Assembly (NCBI RefSeq): GCF_016907015.1
Contig: NZ_JAFBBE010000008.1
Coordinates: 1 to 64,000 of the forward strand
Length of the DNA stretch: 64,000 nucleotides
Reading direction: 5' to 3'
Source of the DNA: Oceanisphaera litoralis
GTDB lineage: Bacteria > Pseudomonadota > Gammaproteobacteria > Enterobacterales > Aeromonadaceae
Position numbers and translations under genes: made by a program. Of this stretch, positions 50,369-60,087 are shown piece by piece. Every line of letters starts with the position of its first letter. Positions within the stretch are counted from its first letter, which is position 1. Below the pieces are notes generated by a model that was not told where the DNA came from, made no database searches, and saw only the letters and a list, made by a program, of their open reading frames with translations.

Positions 50369-51608
50369 GGAACTCCTCCCCTCTATCAGGACTTTCCCAT
50401 ACTGCCAACTTCCCTCTCTTTCTTATCACCGCCTTAGGCACCGCCACCACCACTGTCAGTACGTTCATCAACCAGTAGATTAACGGATACCAGATGCAAT
50501 AAAGAAAAGTATAACCCATCCGCTTTTCGTAATGGCTGTCAATGAAATAACTGACCGAGAATTGTAAAAAACAGATCCCCGTGAGCAGCATCCCAGTCCA
50601 GCTGTATAAAACAAATCGCTGCCAATCCCAACCTGACGGAAAAAACAACAAAAGCAACGCCATCAGCAATATGGTATAGCACCAGAAAATACTACAAACA
50701 TATTCCAGCATCAGTGGCCAGAAACGACGATGCCTCCAGAGTAAAAGGCGAAATCCATAGCGCAGAAAAACTTCTGCCCCCCCCTGAGCCCAACGCAGCC
50801 GCTGCTTATAAAGACCACGAATCGTTTCCGGCATTAACACCCAACATAAGGAAAATGGCTGATAATGGATATGCCAACCGGCCATCTGCAGGCGCCAGCT
50901 GATATCGATATCTTCGGTCACCATATCGGTATTCCAGCCATCTATTTGATCTATTGCCTCTCGGCGAAATGCCACAACAACCCCCGACACGGTAAAAACG
51001 GTGCCATAAATACGCTGAGCCCGCTTGATCAGACCAATAATAGAGCTGAACTCCCCTGTCTGTATCTTGCCCACCACGGTAGAGCGGGTACGAACCCTGG
51101 GGTTTCCCGTCACAGCACCCACCGATTTATTTTCGATGAAGTGTTTCACCATCCAGCCGACGGCATCTTCTGCCAGAATGGCATCACCATCAATACACAC
51201 CAGTATCTCGCCGTTCGCCAGCTTGATTCCATTATTCAGGGCCATCGCCTTACCCTGGTTAGGCTGATGTAACACCCGGATATGGCTGTGCTTGGCAGCC
51301 AGCACATCAAGTCTATCCCCGGTATCATCCTTGCTACCATCATTGATGGCGACAATATCAAGGTTGGGATATTTTTGATTCAGCAAGTGGCCTATGGTTT
51401 CATCAACATTCGCCCCTTCGTTGTAACAGGGTACCAGCAAGGTTACCTTGGGATAAAACGACAGAACCAAAGGCCCTTGCTCGGCCAGCTGGAGATCTTT
51501 TCTTTCCCAGTGAAAGTAATAATAAATTGCGCCACAAATCCAGAACAGCGCCATAAATCCAGGATACATCCAGGTAAAATTAAATAACCAAATCAATGTT
51601 TCATTCAT
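50355..51608 (-). CDS. pgaC: Poly-beta-1,6-N-acetylglucosamine synthase
   Basis: 417 residues. Processive GT2 glycosyltransferase in the inner membrane. Membrane segments at the N-terminus and C-terminus flank the catalytic domain: N-D-G-S-K-D-D-T, C-I-D-G-D-A, T-E-D-I-D and Q-R-L-R-W-A-Q-G (the Q-x-x-R-W motif). It makes the PNAG polymer from UDP-GlcNAc. Overlaps pgaB by eight bases. Confidence 0.95.
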   Translation of the reverse strand: MNETLIWLFNFTWMYPGFMALFWICGAIYYYFHWERKDLQLAEQGPLVLSFYPKVTLLVPCYNEGANVDETIGHLLNQKYPNLDIVAINDGSKDDTGDRLDVLAAKHSHIRVLHQPNQGKAMALNNGIKLANGEILVCIDGDAILAEDAVGWMVKHFIENKSVGAVTGNPRVRTRSTVVGKIQTGEFSSIIGLIKRAQRIYGTVFTVSGVVVAFRREAIDQIDGWNTDMVTEDIDISWRLQMAGWHIHYQPFSLCWVLMPETIRGLYKQRLRWAQGGAEVFLRYGFRLLLWRHRRFWPLMLEYVCSIFWCYTILLMALLLLFFPSGWDWQRFVLYSWTGMLLTGICFLQFSVSYFIDSHYEKRMGYTFLYCIWYPLIYWLMNVLTVVVAVPKAVIRKRGKLAVWESPDRGEEFRDEK

Positions 51609-53463
51609 ATTTTACTCCTGGATTTACCCGAAGAGAAAAAACAGGACGCAACCGCTCTGGATCAGGCTGGTTATTAATAAAGTCGTCCGGATAATATCCC
51701 AGATTGTGGATTCCTTTATCCTGAAGCAGCTTAAGCCAGCTCACCAGCTCCGCATCGGGCACCGGCTGCCTGGTCTGCCAGTTTCTGCTTTGCAATCCAA
51801 ACACCAGCTTTTCTCCACCGGCCCGGGTCAGCGCCCGATCGGCTAGGGTTGCAAGCCAGGAGGCTGGCCGTTCTGCCTTTTCCCGATAAGGCATGGCCAT
51901 GATCACCGTATAATCATAGGCTTCGGTAAATGATTCCAGCCTCTGGGCAAACCGGCGTTCTGCATCCGGATTCATGATCGGATCGGCATAGATGCTACGC
52001 GCCGTAAGCAAATACTTACGTCCGTCCATCCGATACCGAACTGCAGCTTTGGCCAATTGTTCGGTCAAGTCGATCAATTCGCGGCCTTTCTGCTGTGTCG
52101 ACAGATCCGCTCTTTCCCACTCGGTCAGAAAAGCGTCATCATTGAATAACACGCCGTGAAAATGGGTGTAATAACCAAGGTCTTCATAGATATCCAGCAT
52201 CACCTGTCGGTTTCGTCTATCCCAGGGAGATAAACGCAGAGGCTGTTGTTGGTTGGGTTTTCCGGTATTACGGTCAGACACATAAAGGTAACCAGGCCCC
52301 ATATCGAATGCCATCACCGGCATCCAGGCAAACACCTTGACCATCACCCGCGTATCCAGTTGCCAGGCAACCCGATTGAACAAATCCGCCTTGACCGGAA
52401 GATGACGATTGGGGAAATAGAGTGCTTCCGCCGTGCCATCGCCATCCTGATCGGAAAAGGCTTTCAGATAGACGGTCGTAATACCGTAGTTGTTTATCCG
52501 CTCGATCAAGGTATCCATGTTGGCCATCATCCGGGCTTCGTCCGGATCATACACATCATCGAGATCCACCTGCACGACCCGTTCGGCGTTGATCTCCCAT
52601 ACCCGCCCCGAGATGACTTCATCCAGCGTCTGCAGGGAGGTCTCTTCATCGAGCAGATAGCGGCGTATGTTGCGGCTTGAATCTATTGCCTGATTAATCC
52701 CGTCCTGAAGATCCAGGGTATAAGGCATGCCCGTTTCGGCGGCAATATCCAGTGCAGCTTCGTTAAAGGCGCCATAAGGCCATACCATGATGCGCGGAAT
52801 TCGCCCTAGTCGTTGCTGAAACAGACTGGCCGCTCGTGCAAAGTCGCGCTTGACTCTGGAAAGGTAACTTTCGCGTGTTTCGTAGCCAGACGGACTCCAG
52901 CCCGCGGTCACCATGGCTGGTTGTGAATTGCCCTGAGGGTTACCGATAATTCCCTTATGTAAATCAAAGGAATGGGAGGCAATCTCCACCAGTCCGGAGC
53001 TCTGTAGCTCTCTAACCTGCTCCCAGCTGAGAAAACGATGGCGAGACAAGGAGTCGTTGCCGTAAGCCACCTGCTCCCCCTCGGCTACCTCCATCCAGCT
53101 GCCGACCACCGCCAGCACCGCCGGGTATTGATACAACTTGAGCAAGGGATATACCTGGTGATAAAAACTCTGATAACCATCATCAAAGGTCAGCAGAACC
53201 GCCTTGTCAGGCAGGGGCCGCTTGCCAGCCTTTGCATCCAGTATTTGCTGAAAGCTGACCGGCTGATAACCCTTCATTCGCATCCAGTTGAAATGACGAA
53301 CCAGGGTGTCGCGCTTTATGGTCTGAGGGTAGAGCTGGCGTTCCGGGGGCAGGCTGAGATCGACAATGTCGTGATAACTGAGAGCGACATAATCACCGGG
53401 CTGACGCTGTGCCTGCACCGCCAAAGAGCACAATAGTAATAGCGTAAAAATAGAGGTTCTCAT
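51601..53463 (-). CDS. pgaB: PNAG N-deacetylase / glycoside hydrolase PgaB
   Basis: 620 residues. N-terminal CE4 deacetylase (about 30-280) with L-T-F-D-D-G-Y-Q-S-F-Y and A-S-H-S-F-D-L-H, and C-terminal GH153-type domain (about 300-610) with V-D-L-D-D-V-Y-D. It partially deacetylates PNAG in the periplasm before export. Its signal peptide (M-R-T-S-I-F-T-L-L-L-L-C-S-L-A-V-Q-A-Q) has no proper lipobox, unlike the E. coli lipoprotein. The ATG overlaps the pgaA TGA (TGATG). Confidence 0.94.
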   Translation of the reverse strand: MRTSIFTLLLLCSLAVQAQRQPGDYVALSYHDIVDLSLPPERQLYPQTIKRDTLVRHFNWMRMKGYQPVSFQQILDAKAGKRPLPDKAVLLTFDDGYQSFYHQVYPLLKLYQYPAVLAVVGSWMEVAEGEQVAYGNDSLSRHRFLSWEQVRELQSSGLVEIASHSFDLHKGIIGNPQGNSQPAMVTAGWSPSGYETRESYLSRVKRDFARAASLFQQRLGRIPRIMVWPYGAFNEAALDIAAETGMPYTLDLQDGINQAIDSSRNIRRYLLDEETSLQTLDEVISGRVWEINAERVVQVDLDDVYDPDEARMMANMDTLIERINNYGITTVYLKAFSDQDGDGTAEALYFPNRHLPVKADLFNRVAWQLDTRVMVKVFAWMPVMAFDMGPGYLYVSDRNTGKPNQQQPLRLSPWDRRNRQVMLDIYEDLGYYTHFHGVLFNDDAFLTEWERADLSTQQKGRELIDLTEQLAKAAVRYRMDGRKYLLTARSIYADPIMNPDAERRFAQRLESFTEAYDYTVIMAMPYREKAERPASWLATLADRALTRAGGEKLVFGLQSRNWQTRQPVPDAELVSWLKLLQDKGIHNLGYYPDDFINNQPDPERLRPVFSLRVNPGVKYE

Positions 53464-55865
53464 CAATAAAAGCTCCATTCCAGATTGGCAAAGACACTGT
53501 TTCCGTATTCACCTTCACCATCAAACACAGACTTTGCTCGCGCCAACCCGTAGCTCAGATTCAAACCTGGGCTCAGCACCCAGTCATGGGTGTAACTCAA
53601 ACGCCAGTTATTATCGCTGTCGTAGCGTCTCTGCCAGTACTGACCACCGCCCACTCCCAGCACCTGGGTCAGGCTGCGCTGTTTCTCCATGGCGTGGCGG
53701 TAACTGGCACGCAGATCCAGCCCCAGGCCGAGATCCTCTTCCGGATTGAAATAGTCCACATCCAGCACCCGGTTGCCGGAGGCAGACATTCTCAAGGTAC
53801 CGTCCAGCAGCCAGGTATCATGACGCCAGATATCCTGTCGTAACCAGGCTGCCAACAACCGACGAAGGTTATCGTCGCTCAGGGTCATCAGTTGCCCCGT
53901 TAATCCGGCATCTCGGGTTTCATCCTGTCGCCAGCGCAGCTCACCGCTGAGTTGGTCGCCGTAACTGCCCCGGTTCAGGGCGCGCAGTGGGGTGTCCGCA
54001 CTATTGAGCTGGCCGCTCAACGACAACGCCCAAAGGTCACTTAGCCGCCAGTCGAGTCGGGTCCATACATATCCTCTTTTATTCAACTGCTCTCCGGTAC
54101 CGGCTTCCAGTGTCAGCTGGGCCGGGTCCTGAGCCGTACCCGGCATCACGAACGGCAGATCCACCCCCAGTCCATAGTAAGAGGCCCGTAAATCCTGCCC
54201 GTCAAACTCTCCCTTCTGCCCCATCCCCCGTATATACACGCGTTGGCCAAGCCTGTTACGCGTACTATAGAGCCGGGTATCATGGCGCCACTCATCACTG
54301 GCCTGAACCTGGCCGTTATTGGTGGCCTGACTGAACTCGGTCACCAGCTGGGGGCCCGTTTCCCGACGTACGCGTCTGTCCAGCTTTTCAACGGCTTCAC
54401 TGTCACCCTTCTGGCGTAATTCCCCGAGTTTTTCGGCATTACCGCGCCAGAGACCTCTATCCAGACGTGAATGCATCACGTCAGCTTCCACCTTGTAATG
54501 CCGCTGGGCCGGCAGCCAGCGCATGGCTTCCTGGTAGGCCTGTTCAGCACCTTCAGGCTTGCCTCGCCAGCGCCTAAGGTCTCCCATCAATTGCCATAGC
54601 CAGGGGTTGGCCGGGGTATCCGCCAAAATACGCGTCAGCTGTTGCTCGGCCTCTTCTGCCTTACCGCGCCAGGCGGTCAGCATCACCTTCAGCTGCAACA
54701 GCCGATCAAAATCTTCATTGGGAAGCCGTGATACTCCGATGAAGTCCCAGCGTTCGGCAGGCTCATGCCAGCGCATCAGCAATTTGTGCGCCAGACGATA
54801 GCGCTCGGAATCGGTATAGGAATAAAAATGCTCTTCTCGAAGGTCCTTGTCGTCCGGGTTGAGCAATGTCAGCCGATCGTAGATTTTAGCCGCTTCCCGG
54901 GGTCGATCGAGTTTCAGCAAGGTATGGGCTCTGGCCGCCAGAACATACTCGGGTTGCTCACCTTCAGCCATCAACTCCGTTGACAGCGCCAGCGCCTGTT
55001 TGAAGCGGCGCAGCCCCACCAGCGCCACCAGCGCATCACGCCGCGCCAGAGTATATAGCGGATGTTCATGAGGTACATTCGCAATGATATTCTCATCGAG
55101 TGCAAGCGCCTTAAGGTAGGTCTCCCGCTCTTCTACCTCCTGCCCTGTGCGCAGCAAGGCCGCCGCCTGATAATAATCCAGCCAGTATCGGTCAATGGCG
55201 GTAAACAGTTCGGGATTCTGGTTCATCAAGGCCTGGGCGGCGGGCGCAGCCCCCACGGAAACCGCGACTCGGTACATGGCCTGGATTTGCTCACTACTAT
55301 TCGGCTCCAGCGCAAGCAATTGCTGACGAGCCTGTAATTCGGCCAGCGCATCTTCACGCAACTGGGCCTGATAAAGCCTGGCCTCGAGAATGGATGTGTC
55401 CAGTCCAAAGCGTTGTTCGTATTCTCTATAGGCTTGTTTAGCGAGGATATCGTCACCCTTGTCTACCGCCGAAAGAAATAATCCCAACCACGCATTGGTA
55501 TTCCCGGGAGCACTGCGCTGCAGCTGTCGATAGTAGGTCAGCGCTTCTCCGTAATTTTTTTCATCTCTGGCCGCCCTCGCCAACCCTTCCAGGGAGTCGG
55601 CCGATAGCTTTTTGAATTCACAGGGATGGCAGCTGTCGAGTGCAGCCTTCCGATCTCCGCGCCACAGCTGAACGGCAATCAGATCATCCAGCACCCTGAT
55701 ATTGCCACTTTGCTGGTACAGCTGTTCGAGTCCCGCCGCCGCTTGATCCAGGTTTCCCTCGCGAGCCTGGATAACCCACGCCTCACGCGCCTGATCCACC
55801 TGTTCCAGAGGAGCAGCATTCACCACTACCGGTAACGCGGCCAATAATAGAACGATAAAACGCAT
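53463..55865 (-). CDS. pgaA: PNAG outer membrane export porin PgaA
   Basis: 800 residues. Signal peptide (M-R-F-I-V-L-L-L-A-A-L-P-V-V-V-N-A), a TPR superhelix (about 20-510) and a 16-strand barrel ending with terminal W-S-F-Y. Exports deacetylated PNAG. Start chosen at 55865, where AAGGA lies eight bases upstream; the frame extends much further upstream (to 56114) but through tandem repeats (K-C-F-S-V-L twice) and without family likeness. First gene of pgaABCD. Confidence 0.92.
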   Translation of the reverse strand: MRFIVLLLAALPVVVNAAPLEQVDQAREAWVIQAREGNLDQAAAGLEQLYQQSGNIRVLDDLIAVQLWRGDRKAALDSCHPCEFKKLSADSLEGLARAARDEKNYGEALTYYRQLQRSAPGNTNAWLGLFLSAVDKGDDILAKQAYREYEQRFGLDTSILEARLYQAQLREDALAELQARQQLLALEPNSSEQIQAMYRVAVSVGAAPAAQALMNQNPELFTAIDRYWLDYYQAAALLRTGQEVEERETYLKALALDENIIANVPHEHPLYTLARRDALVALVGLRRFKQALALSTELMAEGEQPEYVLAARAHTLLKLDRPREAAKIYDRLTLLNPDDKDLREEHFYSYTDSERYRLAHKLLMRWHEPAERWDFIGVSRLPNEDFDRLLQLKVMLTAWRGKAEEAEQQLTRILADTPANPWLWQLMGDLRRWRGKPEGAEQAYQEAMRWLPAQRHYKVEADVMHSRLDRGLWRGNAEKLGELRQKGDSEAVEKLDRRVRRETGPQLVTEFSQATNNGQVQASDEWRHDTRLYSTRNRLGQRVYIRGMGQKGEFDGQDLRASYYGLGVDLPFVMPGTAQDPAQLTLEAGTGEQLNKRGYVWTRLDWRLSDLWALSLSGQLNSADTPLRALNRGSYGDQLSGELRWRQDETRDAGLTGQLMTLSDDNLRRLLAAWLRQDIWRHDTWLLDGTLRMSASGNRVLDVDYFNPEEDLGLGLDLRASYRHAMEKQRSLTQVLGVGGGQYWQRRYDSDNNWRLSYTHDWVLSPGLNLSYGLARAKSVFDGEGEYGNSVFANLEWSFY

Positions 55866-55956
55866 CTCTGACATCCTTGTGGCGAGGAAACGATTGCCCG
55901 TCGGCTGGTGCCATAACCTAAAAGCCGAGCAGCATTCCCGTTCTGCTTGAAAAATC

Positions 55957-55998
55957 AAAACGCTGAAACATTTCAAAACGCTGAAACATTTCAAAATA
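55957..55998. promoter_or_regulatory. Two palindromes in an 18-base direct repeat upstream of pgaABCD
   Basis: TGAAACATTTCA occurs at 55964-55975 and 55982-55993, exactly 18 bases apart, within the repeated unit aaacgctgaaacatttca. Each is a perfect 12-base palindrome. They lie about 100 bases upstream of the pgaA start, in a 387-base gap with no other gene. Two helical turns apart approximates cooperative operator spacing (inference). The regulator is unknown. Confidence 0.55.
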
Positions 55999-56252
55999 TC
56001 AAACCAGACCAGAGTCATGGGTAAGGTCCCTTTACGTACAACCCCTTCTACTGAAGATAGAAGATGATTCGGGACATACCGCTTTAACAGGTAAATATAT
56101 TGCTCTATTTTCAACCAAAAAAACGAAAAGGCGGTGTGTCAGGTTATCGGCTCCTCTGGGTAAGTCATCCTGTTCACCCCGGCTCAGCCAGGTACAGAAG
56201 GATACGAAATCTATGCAATACTTCAGGAAGGCCAAAGAAGGTAGGGAGCGGC

Positions 56253-56789
56253 ATGAACAGAATGAGCAGAATGATCACGCTGCCGGGATTGGTCCTGCTG
56301 CTGGGTTGCAGTGGCGCAAAAGCGACCCTGGAACAGAATCATGCTACCAGGCTGACGGCTATCTCCAATTCGACAGAAAAGCACCGACAACTACTCGATG
56401 CCCACAATGAGGTGCGTGCCGAGGTGAAGGCACCGCCGCTCACCTGGTCTGCCGCCGCCGAGTCGCAGGCGCAACGCTGGGCTGGCGTGCTGGCGCGCCG
56501 TTGCGACATAGAACACAGTCAGGGCTCCGGCTTCGGTGAAAACCTGTTTATGGGAACCCTGGGGTTTTATGACGAGCTGGACGGCATCAAGGCCTGGGAG
56601 GAAGAAAAACGGGATTATGCAGGCCAACCACTGAGCCGTAGCCTGGCACTCAGAGTGGGCCATTATACCCAGATGGTCTGGCCTACCACCCGGGAACTGG
56701 GTTGTGCCACCTCGGTCTGTAACAACAACATGATTCTGGTATGCAACTACTACCCGCCGGGCAACTACCTGGGAGAGTCTGCCTATTAA
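56253..56789 (+). CDS. CAP/PR-1 superfamily lipoprotein
   Basis: 178 residues from the ATG at 56253 (GGGAG upstream). A type II signal peptide has lipobox L-L-G-C near residue 18. The CAP domain (about 50-175) has H-N-E-V-R-A, the family signature G-H-Y-T-Q-M-V-W and C-N-Y-Y-P-P-G-N-Y-L-G. Bacterial members are of poorly known function (secreted, sometimes protease-like or sterol-binding). Not in an obvious operon. Confidence 0.88.
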   Translation: MNRMSRMITLPGLVLLLGCSGAKATLEQNHATRLTAISNSTEKHRQLLDAHNEVRAEVKAPPLTWSAAAESQAQRWAGVLARRCDIEHSQGSGFGENLFMGTLGFYDELDGIKAWEEEKRDYAGQPLSRSLALRVGHYTQMVWPTTRELGCATSVCNNNMILVCNYYPPGNYLGESAY

Positions 56790-56833
56790 CACGGAAGACC
56801 TGATCACGTCTTCCGTTTTGGATCATGGGGCCG

Positions 56834-57061
56834 TTATTTCTTGTCTTTGTCGACCTGGTTACCGATAACACCGCCGACCACGGCGCCGCCTATGGTGCCC
56901 ATGGTGCTGCCGCCGGTCAGTACCGAACCCGCCACGCCGCCGGCACCGGCGCCGATGGCGGTGTTACGATCCCGGTCCGACATGTTGCTGCAGGCAGACA
57001 GCCCAAGCAGCAGGACTGCGGTCACTCCCGTTACCCTTATTTTGCCGTTGTGCGCTTTCAT
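56834..57061 (-). CDS. Glycine-zipper lipoprotein, OsmB-like
   Basis: 75 residues. Lipobox L-S-A-C near residue 25, followed by S-D-R-D-R-N-T-A-I-G-A-G-A-G-G-V-A-G and G-G-A-V-V-G-G-V-I-G repeats typical of glycine-zipper outer membrane lipoproteins such as OsmB/SlyB. Start at 57061 has GAGGTG upstream, located inside the end of the DUF6351-like gene, whose stop is two bases away: translational coupling. Confidence 0.85.
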   Translation of the reverse strand: MKAHNGKIRVTGVTAVLLLGLSACSNMSDRDRNTAIGAGAGGVAGSVLTGGSTMGTIGGAVVGGVIGNQVDKDKK

Positions 57062-57063
57062 GG

Positions 57064-59433
57064 TCACCTCGGTAAATCTTCGTCTTGCATACCCACTTTC
57101 AGTATAACCCCTTTACGCGCGAACGACGTACCCTCGGGCTGGTCTGTGCCTGACGCCATCGCCCTGTTCACGGGAGTCAACCCCAGCTCGGCATCCTCGG
57201 GGCGCGCCACATCACCCTGTTGGTAATCGCATACGCCATCTGGAAACACCGCCTCCAGCATGCCGCCGTAGGATCCCACCTCCTGAGGATGATAGAAGCC
57301 CCGCGCCACCGCTTCGGCCACCGGCACCCGGGCGCACTTGAACAGGTCGCCGGTCAGCGGGCTGCCGGCGGCATTGCGCGGTGAGCGGTAGGCCGGGTAG
57401 TGACTCAGGCAGGTACCCATGTCGGCATCGCCTCGCCAGGGGCCGTTCCATACCCTGCTTCCTTCGGCTATCAGTTCACCTTGGTCGGTCCAGCAGGCGT
57501 CTTTCGCCGCCGCCGGGCGTCGGCCCGTCGTCAGCCACTCGTCGAGCAACACGAAGGCACTATCGCTGGGATCATAGGGCTTGCCGCTTTGCCAGATAAC
57601 CATGTTATCCGCCTGCCCCCGAGCCTGACGGATACGCAGCCAGGATGACAGACTTGCATAGGAATGGTGCATGTCGAGCTGGTTATCCAGATAGTGCCGC
57701 AGGTCGATCACCGGAATGTCGATGTTGCCGAGAAAGACGTGACCGGAATAATAGGCCGCCGCCATGGCGCCATCGTGCCCCCGGCTCCGGGGCGCCGTCT
57801 TGATCAAGTCGACCTGATTACGCTCAAACACCCGCAATGGCACCGGGCTACCCGGCGTTTTTCGCATGTTATGGTCACTCCAGATGGACACATCCGCCAG
57901 GCTGTCATCACCGCTCAGCACCCACAGCTTCTCTTGCGCCATGTCTTTCGATGCCTTCCAGCTGCCGATATTGGCGTTGAGGTGAAGAAATTCGGCCATG
58001 TTGATCTGCCCCAGTTTCAGTGCCTCCAGGCCATACTGCACCCCGACGTTATCATGGGTGCGGTGGGCAAAACCGTCTTCTCCCACCCCATAGAATGCAG
58101 ACAGATCGTGCCAGTGACTGAAGCGGTCGGCTCTGGCCACGGCCGGCGCATAGTGATGTATTCGATGAAAGTAACGGGGGTTATTGGTCAGCGGCGCCAG
58201 CCCGCGCCAGCTTTTGGAACACTCGGTGGCCCCCGGCGGCAGGGCCGGCAGGCTCAGCCCCAGGCCCGCGACCCGGGCCCAGCGATAATACTTCTTGAAC
58301 TCGTGCTCCACATCACTGCTGGCCGCTACCCCCATCACCTGGCCCCGGTTTTCCTGCACCTGCCAGCGCCGGTTATCCCGCGCCGTGACATCGAAATAAT
58401 ATTCCAGCAGTTCACAGTCCAGCGCCCAGATGCTCTGGGTGATCATGTCCGGATAACTGTATTGGGGAATAATGGCATTGAGCAGGCCAGGCTTGTTCTG
58501 GGCAATCAGATACTGCTGCACCGCACCGCCGGAGCCACCGATGCCAACCGTGTAGTCCGGCTTGCCATAACGGGCCACAAACTGCGCCTTGACCATCTCG
58601 GCGGTGTTGGCCGCCAGCCACATGTTGTAGTGATTGCTGGTCACATTGCCGCCGGAGCCCGCCAGGGCGTAACCCTCGGCCAGTTGCTTGGCCAGGCGTG
58701 AGGCGATACGCCCCAGACTCATCTTGCCCTGGCGCTTGCCTATGCCCACACCGCCCTTGAAGTGATAGATGAGTTTGTTGTTCCAGTAAGGGCTTTGGGT
58801 ATCGGTCACCGGCGTCATGGGATCGGCCAGCATGGCGATAACATACATAAAGCGATTGATGGTGCCCCGCTCCACCCTGAGTACGAAGGGAATGCTGCTG
58901 CCTTGCCAGTCTATCCAGGCCAGATCGGCCGGCTCTCCGCGCTCGGGCCAGAGCTCAAAATCGTTCCGCCCTTCCACCTTGTAGAAATAGTCGATCCGGG
59001 TCGGCAACAGGCAGTCCTTGCTGTGCCCGAGCAGGCGGGTTTTGTCCTTCACTCCGTCCTGCTCGGCATACACAGGGGTGCCGATGCCTTGCCGGTTATC
59101 CACCAACGGCTGTCCCAGCCCGACCTCTTCGGTAGTACAGGCAAAGGGATACTGCAGCGGGCCGAGCGAGGTATCCACAGGTCCGACTTGCCCGGGACCG
59201 ACAGGAAAATCAAAGACGGATAAATCCAGCGGCACCCGGGAGGCATGAGGCCCCTTATAAACGGGCCTTGGCGCAGCGGGATCGTAACCGGGTGGCAGCG
59301 CCTCCACCACCAGCTCGGGAGGATCCGACAACAGATGGCGACCCAGCCTTGCCTGCAAGAGCGGCCAGCTCGCCAGCAGCAGTAATACCACCAGTGGCAA
59401 CGGCCACCACCAACGTCTGCTTTTTTTATTCAT
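57064..59433 (-). CDS. Large periplasmic/secreted protein, DUF6351-like putative hydrolase
   Basis: 789 residues. N-terminal membrane anchor or signal (W-W-W-P-L-P-L-V-V-L-L-L-L-A-S-W). The central G-I-G-G-S-G-G-A-V-Q-Q-Y near residue 300 is like a serine-hydrolase elbow; N-I-D-I-P-V-I-D-L-R and later H-H-S-Y-A-S could supply Asp and His. I recall such proteins as DUF6351, a poorly characterised family, but am not certain. Several Cys suggest an oxidising location. Coupled to the downstream glycine-zipper lipoprotein. Confidence 0.65.
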   Translation of the reverse strand: MNKKSRRWWWPLPLVVLLLLASWPLLQARLGRHLLSDPPELVVEALPPGYDPAAPRPVYKGPHASRVPLDLSVFDFPVGPGQVGPVDTSLGPLQYPFACTTEEVGLGQPLVDNRQGIGTPVYAEQDGVKDKTRLLGHSKDCLLPTRIDYFYKVEGRNDFELWPERGEPADLAWIDWQGSSIPFVLRVERGTINRFMYVIAMLADPMTPVTDTQSPYWNNKLIYHFKGGVGIGKRQGKMSLGRIASRLAKQLAEGYALAGSGGNVTSNHYNMWLAANTAEMVKAQFVARYGKPDYTVGIGGSGGAVQQYLIAQNKPGLLNAIIPQYSYPDMITQSIWALDCELLEYYFDVTARDNRRWQVQENRGQVMGVAASSDVEHEFKKYYRWARVAGLGLSLPALPPGATECSKSWRGLAPLTNNPRYFHRIHHYAPAVARADRFSHWHDLSAFYGVGEDGFAHRTHDNVGVQYGLEALKLGQINMAEFLHLNANIGSWKASKDMAQEKLWVLSGDDSLADVSIWSDHNMRKTPGSPVPLRVFERNQVDLIKTAPRSRGHDGAMAAAYYSGHVFLGNIDIPVIDLRHYLDNQLDMHHSYASLSSWLRIRQARGQADNMVIWQSGKPYDPSDSAFVLLDEWLTTGRRPAAAKDACWTDQGELIAEGSRVWNGPWRGDADMGTCLSHYPAYRSPRNAAGSPLTGDLFKCARVPVAEAVARGFYHPQEVGSYGGMLEAVFPDGVCDYQQGDVARPEDAELGLTPVNRAMASGTDQPEGTSFARKGVILKVGMQDEDLPR

Positions 59434-59528
59434 ATCACGTCACCTCTGAGCTAAGCATAGCGGAGAGAAAAAGCGTTGCATCTCTCATTAAAGCGGTTAT
59501 GGTCACGCCGATAAAGAGGAGAGGATGG

Positions 59529-60062
59529 ATGATTGAAACATCGAAAAACGCAGCAAGCGCCTACAGATGGCCCCCGGCTCTCGGCAGAATAATACCGTTG
59601 GAATCCCGGCATGATAGCGGGCTGGCAGCGCTTATTCGGACGGTATCGGCAGAGTATGGCCTGACCGCCGATAAGGGCTTCAGCGTGGCCGATCCCAGCC
59701 TGGACCGGCTGAGTGAAGTGTACCGACAACAGGGGGCCGGATACTGGGTAGTGGAAGATGGTGAGGGGCGCCTGCTGGGCGGTGCGGGTCTGGGCCCGAT
59801 GCCGGAAGAGCAAGAAGTATGTGAATTACAGAAAATGTATCTGGACTCAACAGCCAGGGGCATGGGACTGGGTCGCAGGCTGGCGCTGCATGTCTTGCAG
59901 CAGGCGCGCCGGCTGGGCTATCGATACTGTTATCTGGAAACCACGGCGCTATTGCCCGAGGCACTGGCGCTGTATCAAACGCTGGGGTTCGCGCCCTGCG
60001 AACGACGGGGCAACACCGGGCATCATGACTGTGAAATCACCCTGATGCTGCCCCTGAGCTAG
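59529..60062 (+). CDS. GNAT-family N-acetyltransferase
   Basis: 177 residues from the ATG at 59529 (AGGAGAGG upstream; the longer frame to 59268 is rejected). Acetyl-CoA loop R-G-M-G-L-G-R-R-L near residue 125 and Y-x-T-L-G-F near 157 are the GNAT hallmarks. Substrate unknown. Confidence 0.88.
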   Translation: MIETSKNAASAYRWPPALGRIIPLESRHDSGLAALIRTVSAEYGLTADKGFSVADPSLDRLSEVYRQQGAGYWVVEDGEGRLLGGAGLGPMPEEQEVCELQKMYLDSTARGMGLGRRLALHVLQQARRLGYRYCYLETTALLPEALALYQTLGFAPCERRGNTGHHDCEITLMLPLS

Positions 60063-60087
60063 GTATCACGCTTTGAAGGAGTGGGTA

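Noticed and set aside
55866-56114. N-terminal extension of PgaA (83 extra residues)
   Set aside because: Encoded by tandem-repeat DNA, precedes a proper signal peptide with its own SD at 55865.
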